Position numbers and translations under genes: made by a program. A DNA stretch of 58,750 nucleotides from NCBI GenBank assembly GCA_017429685.1, contig JAFROL010000012.1, positions 1-58,750 of the forward strand, in the 5' to 3' direction. Positions 44,604 to 53,591 of the stretch are shown here, one piece after another. Under the pieces are notes generated by a model, which was not told where the DNA came from, did not search any database, and was given only the letters and a program-made list of their open reading frames with translations. Numbering within the stretch: position 1 is the first letter of the stretch; each line of letters begins with the position of its first letter. This DNA is from Bacteroidales bacterium (GTDB taxonomy: Bacteria; Bacteroidota; Bacteroidia; Bacteroidales; P3).

Positions 44604-45299
44604 TTAGTCGAGCTGGAACTGCACGGGCAGGGTGAACTCGGTACGCACAGCCTTGCCGCTCTGCTTGCCGGGTTTCCACTTGGGCATTGAGTTGACAACG
44701 CGCAGAGCCTCCTTGCCGCAGCCGCCGCCGATTTCACGGGCGATGGCGGCCTTGGTGATGCTGCCGTCCTTCTCGACGACGAAACGGATAACCACCGTGC
44801 CGGTGATGTTGTTGTCGCGAGCCACGTCAGGATACTGGATGTTCTGGCTCAGATATTTGTACAGGGCTTCCTCGCCGCCGGGGTAGCTGGGGTATTCCTC
44901 GACGAAGACGAAGATCTCTTCCTCTTCGACAACTTCCTCAGTTCCAACGTCGGTGATGACCACTTCTTCCTGCTGCTTGTTGGCGTTGTCGCCAGCGTCG
45001 ACAATACCGAGCTCGTTCTTGATGTCGGCGTCGTCGTCGACCACTTCAAGTTCGGTAGTGACTTCAGGTTCAGGCTGTTCTGGTTCCGGTTCGGGGATGT
45101 CCTCCTCCTGCTGTGTCTGGAGGATTTCCTCTTCCATTTCGGTCGTAACCATCTGCTGGACAAAACCGCTGTCCTTCTTGTCGGTGCTTCTGAGGTTGAA
45201 AGCAACCAGAACGAGGGCCAGGATTGTCACCAAACCAATCTCAAGATGCAGACCTTTCTTTTTTTCGAGGTCGGCTTTCTCCGATTTTTTTGCTTCCAT
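44604..45299 (-). CDS. tonB: TonB family energy transducer
   Basis: 231 residues: short cytoplasmic tail, one membrane segment (LVTILALVLVAFNL, about residues 27-40), a Glu/Pro-rich periplasmic spacer (EEDIPEPEPEQPEPE) and the C-terminal TonB fold (YPDVARDNNITGTVVIRFVVEKDGS ... MPKWKPGKQSGKAV). It transmits proton-motive energy to outer-membrane transporters. ExbB/ExbD genes are not adjacent. It has its own promoter and terminator. Confidence 0.93.
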   Translation of the reverse strand: MEAKKSEKADLEKKKGLHLEIGLVTILALVLVAFNLRSTDKKDSGFVQQMVTTEMEEEILQTQQEEDIPEPEPEQPEPEVTTELEVVDDDADIKNELGIVDAGDNANKQQEEVVITDVGTEEVVEEEEIFVFVEEYPSYPGGEEALYKYLSQNIQYPDVARDNNITGTVVIRFVVEKDGSITKAAIAREIGGGCGKEALRVVNSMPKWKPGKQSGKAVRTEFTLPVQFQLD

Positions 45300-45362
45300 A
45301 TTATTAATTTTTAATTGTTTATTCTATATATTTAGCCTTTTTTCCGGCTTGTTTTGACACTG

Positions 45363-45392
45363 CTAAATTACACATTTTTTTTGACTTTTCAA
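45363..45392 (-). promoter_or_regulatory. Promoter of the tonB-like gene
   Basis: Minus strand: TTGA (45392-45389), spacer 18, TAATTTAG (45370-45363), about 60 nt before the ATG. The remaining gap 45393-45537 shows nothing. Confidence 0.55.
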
Positions 45393-45537
45393 CAATTGGT
45401 TGTAAAAAAAAATGTCAATCGGGTATTTTTCGCTTCTAATTGTTTGATGTACAGCGTCGACAAGGGTTGAAAAAAATATTGTCTCCGCATTGTGCCCTGA
45501 CAGGACCTGCTCCGGATTTTCCTATGGCTTTTTCATT

Positions 45538-45588
45538 CAGTTCTTATATCGTTCTTATATTCGCGATATAAGAACGATATAAGAACTG
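45538..45588. repeat. Palindrome with internal tandem GTTCTTATATC units
   Basis: Arms of 23 nt (45538-45560 and 45566-45588) pair perfectly around TCGCG. Each arm has two GTTCTTATAT units. It lies between the start of tonB and the 3' end of the TIGR02757 gene. No U-tract. Confidence 0.92.
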
Positions 45589-45637
45589 AGTGCAAAAGGT
45601 GTGAAAAAAGGGGGCGCAGGTGGCTTCTGTTGCCGGT

Positions 45638-46390
45638 TCAGTTGTTCACTCCGTATCCGAAGAGGGCGAAGTCGCCGCGCAGGGGGTCGTCGGGGAATAT
45701 GGTGGCGAGGGTGTCGCTCAGCCGGCGCGCCGCGCTCATCGAGGCGGTGCCCGAGGTCAGCAGCCCGAGGCGGACGGACTGCGAGAGGACGTGTGTGTCG
45801 AGGGGCATAATCAGCGTGCGGCGGTCGATGAAGCCGGCCCACAGGCCCAGGTCGACGGGCGAGCCGCTGCGCACCATCCAGCGCAGAAACATACAGACGC
45901 GCTTGCAGGCCGACGTGGTGTCTTTGGGCACGACGACGCTGACGCCGGCCGACGCGAAATGGCGGCAGATGGCTTCGACGGCGCCCAGGCCGTCGCTGGC
46001 ATTGGCCCTGACGTATTTGCCCAGGGTGCCGTGCCGCTCCATCAGCTGGCTGTAGGCGCTGAAAAACTGATACATACAGCCGTTGTTGTAGAGCCGGTAG
46101 AAGCACCCCTTGTCGTCGGGGCGGAAATGCTGGGCGAAGTCGCCGTTGCGCAGCCAGCGGTCCATTTCGCCGCCGCTCCACTGCAGCAGTTGCCCGATTT
46201 TGGGCATAAACTGCTTGCGGCTGCCGTAGCTTAGCACCGATGCAATGAAGGCCATAGCCTCCTGGTTTTCTGCGCCTTCGACCTGATGCATCCAGTACGA
46301 GGGGTCACCGATGATGAAGTCCGCCGTCTCGTAGCGCTCGGCCAGGTCGCGCAGAAGCTGCGCTGTCGCGGTGTCGACGGATGTGCTCAT
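45638..46390 (-). CDS. TIGR02757 / DUF2400 family protein
   Basis: 250 residues, soluble. Motifs DPSYWMHQVEGAENQEAMAFIAS, RLYNNGCMYQFFSAY, CKRVCMFLRWMVR and MPLDTHVLSQSVRLGL are typical of this conserved Bacteroidota family, related to helix-hairpin-helix DNA glycosylase-like folds. Function unproven. Its ATG overlaps the nitroreductase stop (ATGA, 46387-46390). Confidence 0.9.
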   Translation of the reverse strand: MSTSVDTATAQLLRDLAERYETADFIIGDPSYWMHQVEGAENQEAMAFIASVLSYGSRKQFMPKIGQLLQWSGGEMDRWLRNGDFAQHFRPDDKGCFYRLYNNGCMYQFFSAYSQLMERHGTLGKYVRANASDGLGAVEAICRHFASAGVSVVVPKDTTSACKRVCMFLRWMVRSGSPVDLGLWAGFIDRRTLIMPLDTHVLSQSVRLGLLTSGTASMSAARRLSDTLATIFPDDPLRGDFALFGYGVNN

Positions 46391-46917
46391 TTCACAATTC
46401 TATAGTAATTCTCTTTGCGCGGACGGGCCGGAGGCAGCGGCTTGGCGGGATAGCCGAGGGCCAGGGCGCCGACGCCCATCAGGCCTTCGGGCAGGCCGAG
46501 CTGCGCCATCAGCTGGCGGCCTTCGTCGGTGTCGAACATCTGCCGCTCGCGGTTTATCCAGCAGCTGCCCAGTCCGATGGCGTGGGCGGCGTTCATCATA
46601 TTGCCCAGCACCAGCGTGCCGTCGGCGAAGCCGTTGGGCCAAATGTCGGGGCGGGAGCAGAAGACGAGGACGATGGTGGGCGCATCGTAGTAGGGGTTGC
46701 CCTCCTGCTCGGTAAACATAGAGTTCATCCTCACCAACTGGCTGATTATCGTCGGGTTCTGCACGGCCACGATCCAGGGGTCCTGGCGGTTCATTCCCGT
46801 CGGGGCGTAGGTGCCAGCGTCGAGCACGGCGTGGAGTTCGTCGTCGCTTATCTGTTCGGCCTTGAATGCGCGCACGCTGCGCCGCGTGCGCAAGGCTTTG
46901 AGTATTTCGTTGTCCAT
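46387..46917 (-). CDS. Nitroreductase family protein
   Basis: 176 residues: RRSVRAFKAEQISDDEL (FMN phosphate site), GTYAPTGMNRQDPWIVAV, and MNAAHAIGLGSCWINRE with GALALGYPAKPLPPARPR near the end. An FMN-dependent, NAD(P)H-using reductase; the physiological substrate is unknown. First gene of a two-gene unit with the TIGR02757 gene. Confidence 0.92.
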   Translation of the reverse strand: MDNEILKALRTRRSVRAFKAEQISDDELHAVLDAGTYAPTGMNRQDPWIVAVQNPTIISQLVRMNSMFTEQEGNPYYDAPTIVLVFCSRPDIWPNGFADGTLVLGNMMNAAHAIGLGSCWINRERQMFDTDEGRQLMAQLGLPEGLMGVGALALGYPAKPLPPARPRKENYYRIVK

Positions 46918-46950
46918 ATTATATATGTTGATATTTTTTGCGAATAAAAT

Positions 46951-47024
46951 CTATTGTCCCTTAACTTCCCTTTAACTTCCCTTTAACTTCCCTTAACTTC
47001 CCTTAACTTCCTTTAACTCCCCTT
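46951..47024. repeat. Class 3 D array (CTTAACTTCCC units)
   Basis: ATTGTCCC, the right half of the class 3 core, followed by about six CTTAACTTCCC / TTTAACTTCC units, reaching the stop codon of ddl. Confidence 0.88.
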
Positions 47025-48036
47025 AATTCTCCAGTGCGTCGTCGATGATCATTTCGTAGAGCTGTGCGGTCGAGATGCCCATTGCGCGGGCCTGCTTGGG
47101 GACGATGCTTTCGGCGCTTTGGCCAGGGATGGTGTTGACTTCGAGGAAGGTGAGGCGCTGGCGCTCTTCGTCGTAGATGTAGTCGAAGCGGACCACGCCG
47201 CGGCAGTTGAGGAGGTCGTAGAGCTTGGAGGAGACGTCCTGGATTTTGTCGGCGATGCTGGCGTCGACGTTGGCAGGGGTGACTTCGTCGGAGAATCCGT
47301 CGTATTTGGCGGCATAGTCGAAGAATTCGTGGTTGCCGAGGGGTATGATTTCAGTGATTGGGAAGACGTATTTTTTGCCGTGGATTTTCATCACGCCGCA
47401 GTCGAATTCGCGGCCCTGGACGAACTCTTCGATGAGGACGGCGTCGTCTTCGGTGAAGGCCTCGTCGACGGCGGCCATCAAATCCTCGGGGCGTTTCACC
47501 TTTGTGGTGGCGACGCTGCTGCCGCCCGAGGCGGGCTTGACAAAGACGGGATAGCCCAGCCGGTCGGCGATGTCGCGCTGGTCGACGTGCTGCCCCTTGT
47601 AGTAGAGGCGCGATTTGGCCACTTTGACGATGTGGTAGCTGCGCACCACGGCGTTGCAGTAGCCTTTGTTGAAGGTGAGCGACGAGGTGTAGAATCCGCA
47701 GGTGGTGTACTTGATGCCCAGCAGGTCGAAATAGCCTTGCATTACGCCGTTTTCGCCGGGGTTGCCGTGGATGATGATGAAGGCGAGGTCGAAGCGCACC
47801 TTCTGTCCGTTGTCGGTGACGGTGAAGTCGGCGCGGTCGATGGGGCGGTGGCTGCCGTCGTCGGCCAGCCAGTACCATTGCTGGCGGTCGATGGTACCGT
47901 CGGTGAGCTCGCCGACGACGATCTTGTAGACGTTGTATTTGCTTTTGTCCAGCGATTCGTAGACCTGGCAACCGCTGTTGATGGATATCTGATGCTCGCC
48001 AGAGAAGCCTCCCATTACAAGTGCTATGTTTTTCAT
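47023..48036 (-). CDS. ddl: D-alanine--D-alanine ligase
   Basis: 337 residues, ATP-grasp fold: N-terminal LVMGGFSGEHQISINSG, VFVKPASGGSSVATTKV (ATP lid and phosphate loop), VLIEEFVQGREFDCGVM, and FLEVNTIPGQSAESIVPKQ (metal and substrate ligands). It makes D-Ala-D-Ala for peptidoglycan in the cytoplasm. Both ends abut class 3 repeats. Confidence 0.97.
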   Translation of the reverse strand: MKNIALVMGGFSGEHQISINSGCQVYESLDKSKYNVYKIVVGELTDGTIDRQQWYWLADDGSHRPIDRADFTVTDNGQKVRFDLAFIIIHGNPGENGVMQGYFDLLGIKYTTCGFYTSSLTFNKGYCNAVVRSYHIVKVAKSRLYYKGQHVDQRDIADRLGYPVFVKPASGGSSVATTKVKRPEDLMAAVDEAFTEDDAVLIEEFVQGREFDCGVMKIHGKKYVFPITEIIPLGNHEFFDYAAKYDGFSDEVTPANVDASIADKIQDVSSKLYDLLNCRGVVRFDYIYDEERQRLTFLEVNTIPGQSAESIVPKQARAMGISTAQLYEMIIDDALEN

Positions 48037-48037
48037 T

Positions 48038-48241
48038 GTGAATTGTTGTTTGCGATTGGTGAATTGTGATTAGTGAATTATGATTAGTGAATTGTGACCT
48101 GTGACCTGTGACCAGTGATACGTATTGTCCTTTAACTTTCCTTAACTTCCCTCTAACTTCCTTTAACTTCCATAACTTCCTTTAACTTCCTCTAACTTCC
48201 CTTAACTTCCCTTAACTCCCCTTAACTTCCCTCTAACTCCC
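48038..48241. repeat. Composite repeat class 3 between ddl and the GSCFA gene
   Basis: C array (GTGAATTGTGATTAGTGAA units, 48038-48116), core remnant GATACGTATTGTCC (about 48117-48130), long D array (TTAACTTCCC-type units, 48131-48241). The D array encodes the last residues and stop codon of the GSCFA gene. Confidence 0.9.
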
Positions 48242-49103
48242 CCCTTAGTATCGTCCGGTGTGCTGTGCGGCGGTTTTCGCTGTCGTATTGGTCGCAAAGG
48301 GCAATGGTCGCGTCGCTCATTGTCGAGAGCTGAAAGCGTTGCCACACGATGTTTTCGGCCAAAGGGGAAGGGTGGGAGAGGTCGTCGGCATAGAATCGGT
48401 AGTCGCGCAATTCGTCGACAACGATTTCGTAGGCAGGGAAATAGCTGGCGCCGAACGACCGACACAGGCTGTCGACGGCCAGCAGCAGGGCCGCTTTGCC
48501 CAGCTGGTTGCCGTGGGGTCCGTAGGCGTTGTGGCGCACGGGACTGACGGTGAAGAGCAGCTCGAAACCCGCCTCGCGGAGCCGCTGCATAAGTGGTTGC
48601 CAGGCAGTTGTGATCTCTTCGACCGATGCCAGATGTAGGCCGAACTCGGCCGACGGCACTTTGTGGCAGTTGGCCACGACGAGGCCTGTGGCGTTGAGGG
48701 TGTAGTAGTAGGCCGAGCCCAAGGTGACGATGATTTTGCGGCAGCGGCCGAGGAAAGCGTGGGCTTTTTCTATGTGTGCGTTGCAGGCGTCGAGGCAGTC
48801 TTGCCTGTCGTGGCGCGAGAAGGCACCGTGGTGCAGCCACGAGTGCCACAGCCCGTCGCGTTGCACAAGTATGCTGTCGTCGACGGGGTCGTTGTCGAGG
48901 CATCGCCGCAGCGCTTCGGCAATGGACAGCGGGTTGTACATTATGCCGAAGGGGTTGATGAGGGTGTCGAAGTGCAGGCTGGCCATACGCTGTCCCATAT
49001 TTTCGGTGAAACAGGAGCCTATGAGCAGGATGGGCTCGTCGTGCGACACCTTGAAGGGCAGAGGCTCGGTTGGGACGGTGGTTTGTAGCCTGATTTGTTT
49101 CAT
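48222..49103 (-). CDS. GSCFA domain protein
   Basis: 293 residues from the ATG at 49103 (MKQIRLQTTV); the frame is open far upstream only as a shadow of dnaE. It carries the name-giving motif IGSCFTENMGQRM, then NPFGIMYNPLSI, IVTLGSAYYY, TVSPVRH and YFPAYEIVVDELRDYRFYADDLSHPS, typical of this SGNH-hydrolase-like family. Its substrate is unknown. The C-terminal RGELEGS is encoded by D-array repeat, a repeat-derived tail. It follows dnaE by 65 nt. Confidence 0.9.
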   Translation of the reverse strand: MKQIRLQTTVPTEPLPFKVSHDEPILLIGSCFTENMGQRMASLHFDTLINPFGIMYNPLSIAEALRRCLDNDPVDDSILVQRDGLWHSWLHHGAFSRHDRQDCLDACNAHIEKAHAFLGRCRKIIVTLGSAYYYTLNATGLVVANCHKVPSAEFGLHLASVEEITTAWQPLMQRLREAGFELLFTVSPVRHNAYGPHGNQLGKAALLLAVDSLCRSFGASYFPAYEIVVDELRDYRFYADDLSHPSPLAENIVWQRFQLSTMSDATIALCDQYDSENRRTAHRTILRGELEGS

Positions 49104-49168
49104 TGGTATGACAGATGGTTTGACGTGTTTTTTATGGTGTTTTGTATGCCGGACAGGTCGCGTCGGCT

Positions 49169-52100
49169 CTATTTGTTGAATTTTATGTCTTCCACTTCGG
49201 GCAGGGTTTTCAGGATGTGGACAAATTTGCTGGCTTCGACGCTCATTTCGTTTGAGGACATAAAGAGCGAGATGTCTTTGCTCCTGTCTTTCACGTTGAC
49301 GGTGAGTTTTGTCTTGCCGCGGTTCTGTTTGACCAGGTTTTTGAGGTTGGTGCAGAATTCGTCGCTGAGTTTGTGGATGTCGATGCTGAAGTTGATGGTC
49401 TTGGTGTAGTGGTCCATCACTTCGCTCAGCAGCATTATTTTCAGGATTTTGAGGCGTGGTGCCAGTTTCGTTTCGACGCCGTCCTTGCGAACTGTCAGCT
49501 GCGTCACATTGGCGTGTACGAAGACGAAGAGGCCTTTGGTGCAGAAGTCCTTGTATTTTACGCAGTCTTCTCCGAAAAGGCGCAGCTCGTACGAGCCGTC
49601 GTAGTCTTCGATGGTCATACTGCCGTAGGGTTTTCCGGTGCGCTGCGAAATGCCCGACATTCCTGCGGTGACGATGCCGCCGAACTTGATTTCGCGGCGT
49701 GTCACCAGGGATTCGAGGTTGGCCAGTTGCGTGACGCTGATATTGACGTAATTGGTCATCTCTTCCTTGTAGTCGTCGAGGGGATGGCCGCTGATATAGA
49801 ATCCGATGACCTCCTTCTCGTAGCTGCACTGCTCCACGCTGGTCCAATGCTCGCATTCGGGGATGGGCGGATGGTCTTCGGCCTTGATGTCTTCGGACAT
49901 ATCGAAGATGGACATCTGTGCGGCATTGGCCGACTCGCGTTTGCGTGCCTGCCAGCGTATAAGCTTTTCGAGGTAGGAGGGGGCATTGTCGGACTGCACA
50001 TCTTTGTGCATATATTGTGCGCGGTGCATACCCTGTAGCTGGTCGAAAGCGCCCGATTTTACGAGCACTTCGAGGTTTTTGCGGTTGATGGCTTTGAGGT
50101 CTATGCGATCCAGCAGGTCGAAGATGTCCTTGTAGGGACCGTTCTTTTCGCGCTCGCTGATGATGACCTGTGCCGCCGCCTCGCCCATACCCTTGATGGC
50201 GCTGAGGCCGAAGCGGATCTGGCCTTTCTCGTTGACGGAGAAGTTGATGTCCGACTCGTTGACGCAGGGGGCGAGGATTTCGATCTTGTTCTTGCGGCAG
50301 TCCTCCATCAGCTCGGTGACGCGCTCGATGTTGCTCAGGAACGAGGTCATCACGGCGGCCATATATTCGGCCGGATAGTGGGCCTTGAGGTAGGCCGTCT
50401 GGTAGGCCACCCACGAATAGCAGGTGGCGTGGCTCTTGTTGAAGGCGTAGGAGGCGAATTTCTTCCAGTCTTCCCATATCTTGTTGAGCACCTCGCGCTT
50501 GTGGCCATTCTTTTCGCCGCCTTCGTAGAAGAGGACCTCGAGCTCGTTCATCTTCTCTATCTGCTTCTTGCCCATTGCTTTGCGCAGCGTGTCGCTCTGG
50601 CCGCGCGTGAAGCCTGCCAGCTGGCGCGACAGGAGCATCACCTGCTCCTGGTAGACGGTGATGCCGTAGGTGTCCTTTAGGTATTCCTCCATACAGGGGA
50701 TGTCGTACTCGACGGGCTTGCGTCCCAGCTTGCGGTCGATGAAGTCGGGAATGTAGTCCATCGGGCCCGGACGGTAGAGGGCGTTCATAGCGATGAGGTC
50801 TTCGAAGACGTGCGGCTTCAGCTCGCGCAGGTATTTCTGCATTCCGGCCGACTCGAACTGGAAAGTGCCCACTGTGTTGCCGTCGCAGAAAAGCTGGTAG
50901 GTCAACTCGTCGTCGATGGGTATGTGGTCGATGTCGATGTCGACGCCGTGGCTTTTCTTGATGTTGCGCAGGGCGTCCTTGATGATGGTGAGGTTCTTCA
51001 GGCCGAGGAAGTCCATCTTGATAAGTCCCACGTTCTCAATGACGTGGCCGTCGTACTGCGTCACCAGCACATCCTCGCCGCTGTCCTTGTCCTTGATGGT
51101 GCACATCGGGGCGAAGTTGGTCAGGTCGTCGGCGCCGATGATGACGCCGCAGGCGTGGATGCCGGTCTGGCGGTTGGTGTCCTCGAGCTCTTCGGCGTAG
51201 GTGAGCATCGACTTCAGTTCCTGGTCGTCGCCTTCCATAATGGCCCGCAGTTCAGGCACATACTTGTAGCAGTTTTTCAGGTTCACTTTCGGACTCTTGC
51301 CTTTCTCGTCCTTGATGTTGTCCGGAAAACTGCGGTCGGGGATGTAGCTCTTGATCAGGTTGACCGTCGAGAGCGGCACCTTTTGGATGCGTCCCACGTC
51401 GGCGATGGCCGACTTGCTGGCCATAGTGCCGTAGATGATGATGTGGGCCACCTTTTCTTTGCCGTATTTCTCTGTAATCCAGTCTAGCACGCGTCCGCGA
51501 CCGGCATCGTCGAAGTCGACGTCGATATCGGGCAGCGAAATGCGGTCGGGGTTGAGGAAACGCTCGAACAGGAGATTGTATTTTAGTGGGTCTATGTCGG
51601 TGATCCATAGGCAGTAGGCCACCACGCTGCCTGCCGCCGAGCCACGGCCGGGCCCGACGCTGACGCCCAGCTCCTCGCGGGCGCCGCGTATATAGTCGGC
51701 CACGATGAGGAAATAGCCCGGGAAGCCCATCGTCTTGATGGTGTGCAGCTCGAAGGTGATGCGCTCGCGCACCTCCTCGCTGCAGGCGGCCTTGATGTCG
51801 TCCTGGCTCGACTGGTCGTTCAGGTCGGTGCGGTCGGAAAGGTAGCGTTTGCGCGCACCCTGCCACACCAGCTGCGCCAGGTAGTCGGCCTCGAACTTGA
51901 TGCGGTACAGCTTTTCGTAGCCGCCCAGCTTGACGATTTTTTTCTCGGCGGCTTTCTGGTCCAGCACCACTTCGCCCTTGTCGTTGCGCGTGAATTCGTC
52001 GAAAAGCTCCTGCTCGGTAATGCAGCTGCGGTATTCCTCCTCGGTGCCGAAGCTGGCGGGTATGTCGAACTTCGGCATAATGGGGTCGCTGTCAATGCTG

Positions 52101-53170
52101 TAGGTCTCTACCTTATCGGCAATCTCGCGGGTGTTTTCAAGGACTTCGGGCATATCGGCAAAGATGGCGGCCATCTCGTCGGGACTTTTCAGCCACTCCT
52201 GCTTGGTGTAGTGCAGACGCGTGGGGTCGTCGAAGTCCTTGCCCGTGCTGAGGCAGATCAGGCGGTCGTGGGCCTCGCCGTGCTCCTCCTCGACAAAGTG
52301 TACGTCGTTGGTAGCTATCAGCTTGATATTGTACTTCTTGGCAAACTCAACGAGGTGTCCGTTGACCAGTTGCTGGCGCGGATAGGTGTCGTAGGCGGCG
52401 TTGGGCTTGTCGGTCTTGTGGCGTTGCATTTCGAGGTAGAAATCGTCGCCGAAGAGGTTCTTGAACCAGACGACAGCCTGCTCGGCGCCTTCGATGTCGC
52501 CTTTCATTATCTTCTGCGGAATCTCGCCGCCGATGCAGGCCGAGCAGCAGATGAGTCCCTCGTGGTATTGCTCCAGCAGGTTGTGGTCAATGCGCGGATT
52601 GTAGAAAAAACCGTCGGTGAAGGCTATCGAGCTGAGCTTGCACAGGTTCTTGTAGCCCTGCTTGTTCTTGGCCAGCAGGATGAGGTGCCATCCGCTGCGG
52701 TCGGTGATGCGTTCGCGGCCCGTTTCGGGGTCGCGCTCCTTGACGGCGGGGTCTTTGTCGTACAGCGTGCGGTGCGCGCAGTAGGTTTCGATGCCGATTA
52801 TTGGCTTGAAAAACTGGGTGTTAAGCTCGCCGATTTGCACGCCGATGCCCTCCAGCTCCTCCTGCAGGTCGCTCAGTTTCGGCGTTCCTTCGGGCACCTC
52901 GGTGTTGGAGTAGAGCTCCTCGACCTCCTTGATTTTTTCTTCGATTTCCTTTTTCTTCGCCTCCAGCTCGCCGATTTTGTCTTTCACCTTGCCATTTTCC
53001 TTCTTTGCAGTGTCTACCAGCTCCTTGATACCGAACATATTGCCGTGGTCCGTGAGGGCCATAGCGTACATTCCGTTGCGTTTGCATTTGCTGATAAGGT
53101 CGGGCACCTTCGACATTCCGTCGAGTATCGAGAAGTGCGAGTGCACGTGTAAGTGGGTGAAATATGGCAT
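49169..53170 (-). CDS. dnaE: DNA polymerase III alpha subunit
   Basis: 1333 residues. PHP domain starts YFTHLHVHSHFS with DHGNMFGIKEL. A Lys/Glu coiled-coil insert of about 55 residues (GELEAKKKEIEEKIKEVEE) precedes KPIIGIETYCA, as is usual in Bacteroidota DnaE. The catalytic palm contains GPGRGSAAGS and LPDIDVDFDDAGR (about residue 545), then YRPGPMDYIPDFI. Helix-hairpin-helix and OB-type domains follow (KFGGIVTAGMSG). It replicates the chromosome. No repeat insertions were found in this 4-kb gene. Confidence 0.98.
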   Translation of the reverse strand: MPYFTHLHVHSHFSILDGMSKVPDLISKCKRNGMYAMALTDHGNMFGIKELVDTAKKENGKVKDKIGELEAKKKEIEEKIKEVEELYSNTEVPEGTPKLSDLQEELEGIGVQIGELNTQFFKPIIGIETYCAHRTLYDKDPAVKERDPETGRERITDRSGWHLILLAKNKQGYKNLCKLSSIAFTDGFFYNPRIDHNLLEQYHEGLICCSACIGGEIPQKIMKGDIEGAEQAVVWFKNLFGDDFYLEMQRHKTDKPNAAYDTYPRQQLVNGHLVEFAKKYNIKLIATNDVHFVEEEHGEAHDRLICLSTGKDFDDPTRLHYTKQEWLKSPDEMAAIFADMPEVLENTREIADKVETYSIDSDPIMPKFDIPASFGTEEEYRSCITEQELFDEFTRNDKGEVVLDQKAAEKKIVKLGGYEKLYRIKFEADYLAQLVWQGARKRYLSDRTDLNDQSSQDDIKAACSEEVRERITFELHTIKTMGFPGYFLIVADYIRGAREELGVSVGPGRGSAAGSVVAYCLWITDIDPLKYNLLFERFLNPDRISLPDIDVDFDDAGRGRVLDWITEKYGKEKVAHIIIYGTMASKSAIADVGRIQKVPLSTVNLIKSYIPDRSFPDNIKDEKGKSPKVNLKNCYKYVPELRAIMEGDDQELKSMLTYAEELEDTNRQTGIHACGVIIGADDLTNFAPMCTIKDKDSGEDVLVTQYDGHVIENVGLIKMDFLGLKNLTIIKDALRNIKKSHGVDIDIDHIPIDDELTYQLFCDGNTVGTFQFESAGMQKYLRELKPHVFEDLIAMNALYRPGPMDYIPDFIDRKLGRKPVEYDIPCMEEYLKDTYGITVYQEQVMLLSRQLAGFTRGQSDTLRKAMGKKQIEKMNELEVLFYEGGEKNGHKREVLNKIWEDWKKFASYAFNKSHATCYSWVAYQTAYLKAHYPAEYMAAVMTSFLSNIERVTELMEDCRKNKIEILAPCVNESDINFSVNEKGQIRFGLSAIKGMGEAAAQVIISEREKNGPYKDIFDLLDRIDLKAINRKNLEVLVKSGAFDQLQGMHRAQYMHKDVQSDNAPSYLEKLIRWQARKRESANAAQMSIFDMSEDIKAEDHPPIPECEHWTSVEQCSYEKEVIGFYISGHPLDDYKEEMTNYVNISVTQLANLESLVTRREIKFGGIVTAGMSGISQRTGKPYGSMTIEDYDGSYELRLFGEDCVKYKDFCTKGLFVFVHANVTQLTVRKDGVETKLAPRLKILKIMLLSEVMDHYTKTINFSIDIHKLSDEFCTNLKNLVKQNRGKTKLTVNVKDRSKDISLFMSSNEMSVEASKFVHILKTLPEVEDIKFNK

Positions 53171-53387
53171 ACTATACTTGTTTTAAGGTGAGCTTAAGAG
53201 GGTGTAAAATTACAAAAAAAAACGCTTTCCGGCGGCCCTCGCCGGACAAAACTTATCAACAGCCCGTCTAAAGGCTATGGATACAACAAGTTAGGGATCA
53301 AATTTGTTTGCCCACCGTTTTCGCTCTGTCGCCCTCCCATTCCCCTCTGTTTTGGCCCAGTGGCAAACGCCTGTAAATCAGCACCCG

Positions 53388-53494
53388 CACTGCCCGTTGT
53401 ACGGTATATGTACGCTATATGTACAGTATTTGTACGCTTCGAAAGCGTACAAATACTGTACATATACTGTACAAATACTGTACAACGGGCAGTG
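53388..53494. repeat. Large palindrome, copy 2 (52-nt arms, 3-nt loop)
   Basis: Arms 53388-53439 and 53443-53494. It has the same centre and outer ends as copy 1 (29663-29765). All three units of the right arm carry ACTGTAC where copy 1 has ACCGTAC. In the left arm only the innermost unit has changed, in the compensating direction. The rest of 53171-53591 has no gene; a -7-like TAATTTTA for dnaE lies at about 53204-53211. Confidence 0.95.
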
Positions 53495-53529
53495 AAGGTG
53501 CGGTAAAGGCTTGGTATAGAATGGGTTCA

Positions 53530-53570
53530 AAAAAACGCAAGCTGGCGGTTTTCCCGGGCTTGCGTTTTTT
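53530..53570 (-). terminator. Bidirectional-looking terminator after the 53592 gene
   Basis: Perfect 13-bp stem AAAAAACGCAAGC / GCTTGCGTTTTTT. The A/T ends give a T-tract on both strands. Confidence 0.85.
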
Positions 53571-53591
53571 GTCGGCTGTGGGCGGCGAGGG

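Noticed and set aside
48222-50477. A 751-codon frame extending the GSCFA gene into dnaE
   Set aside because: The extension is a shadow of dnaE in another frame; the family motif begins directly after the ATG at 49103.
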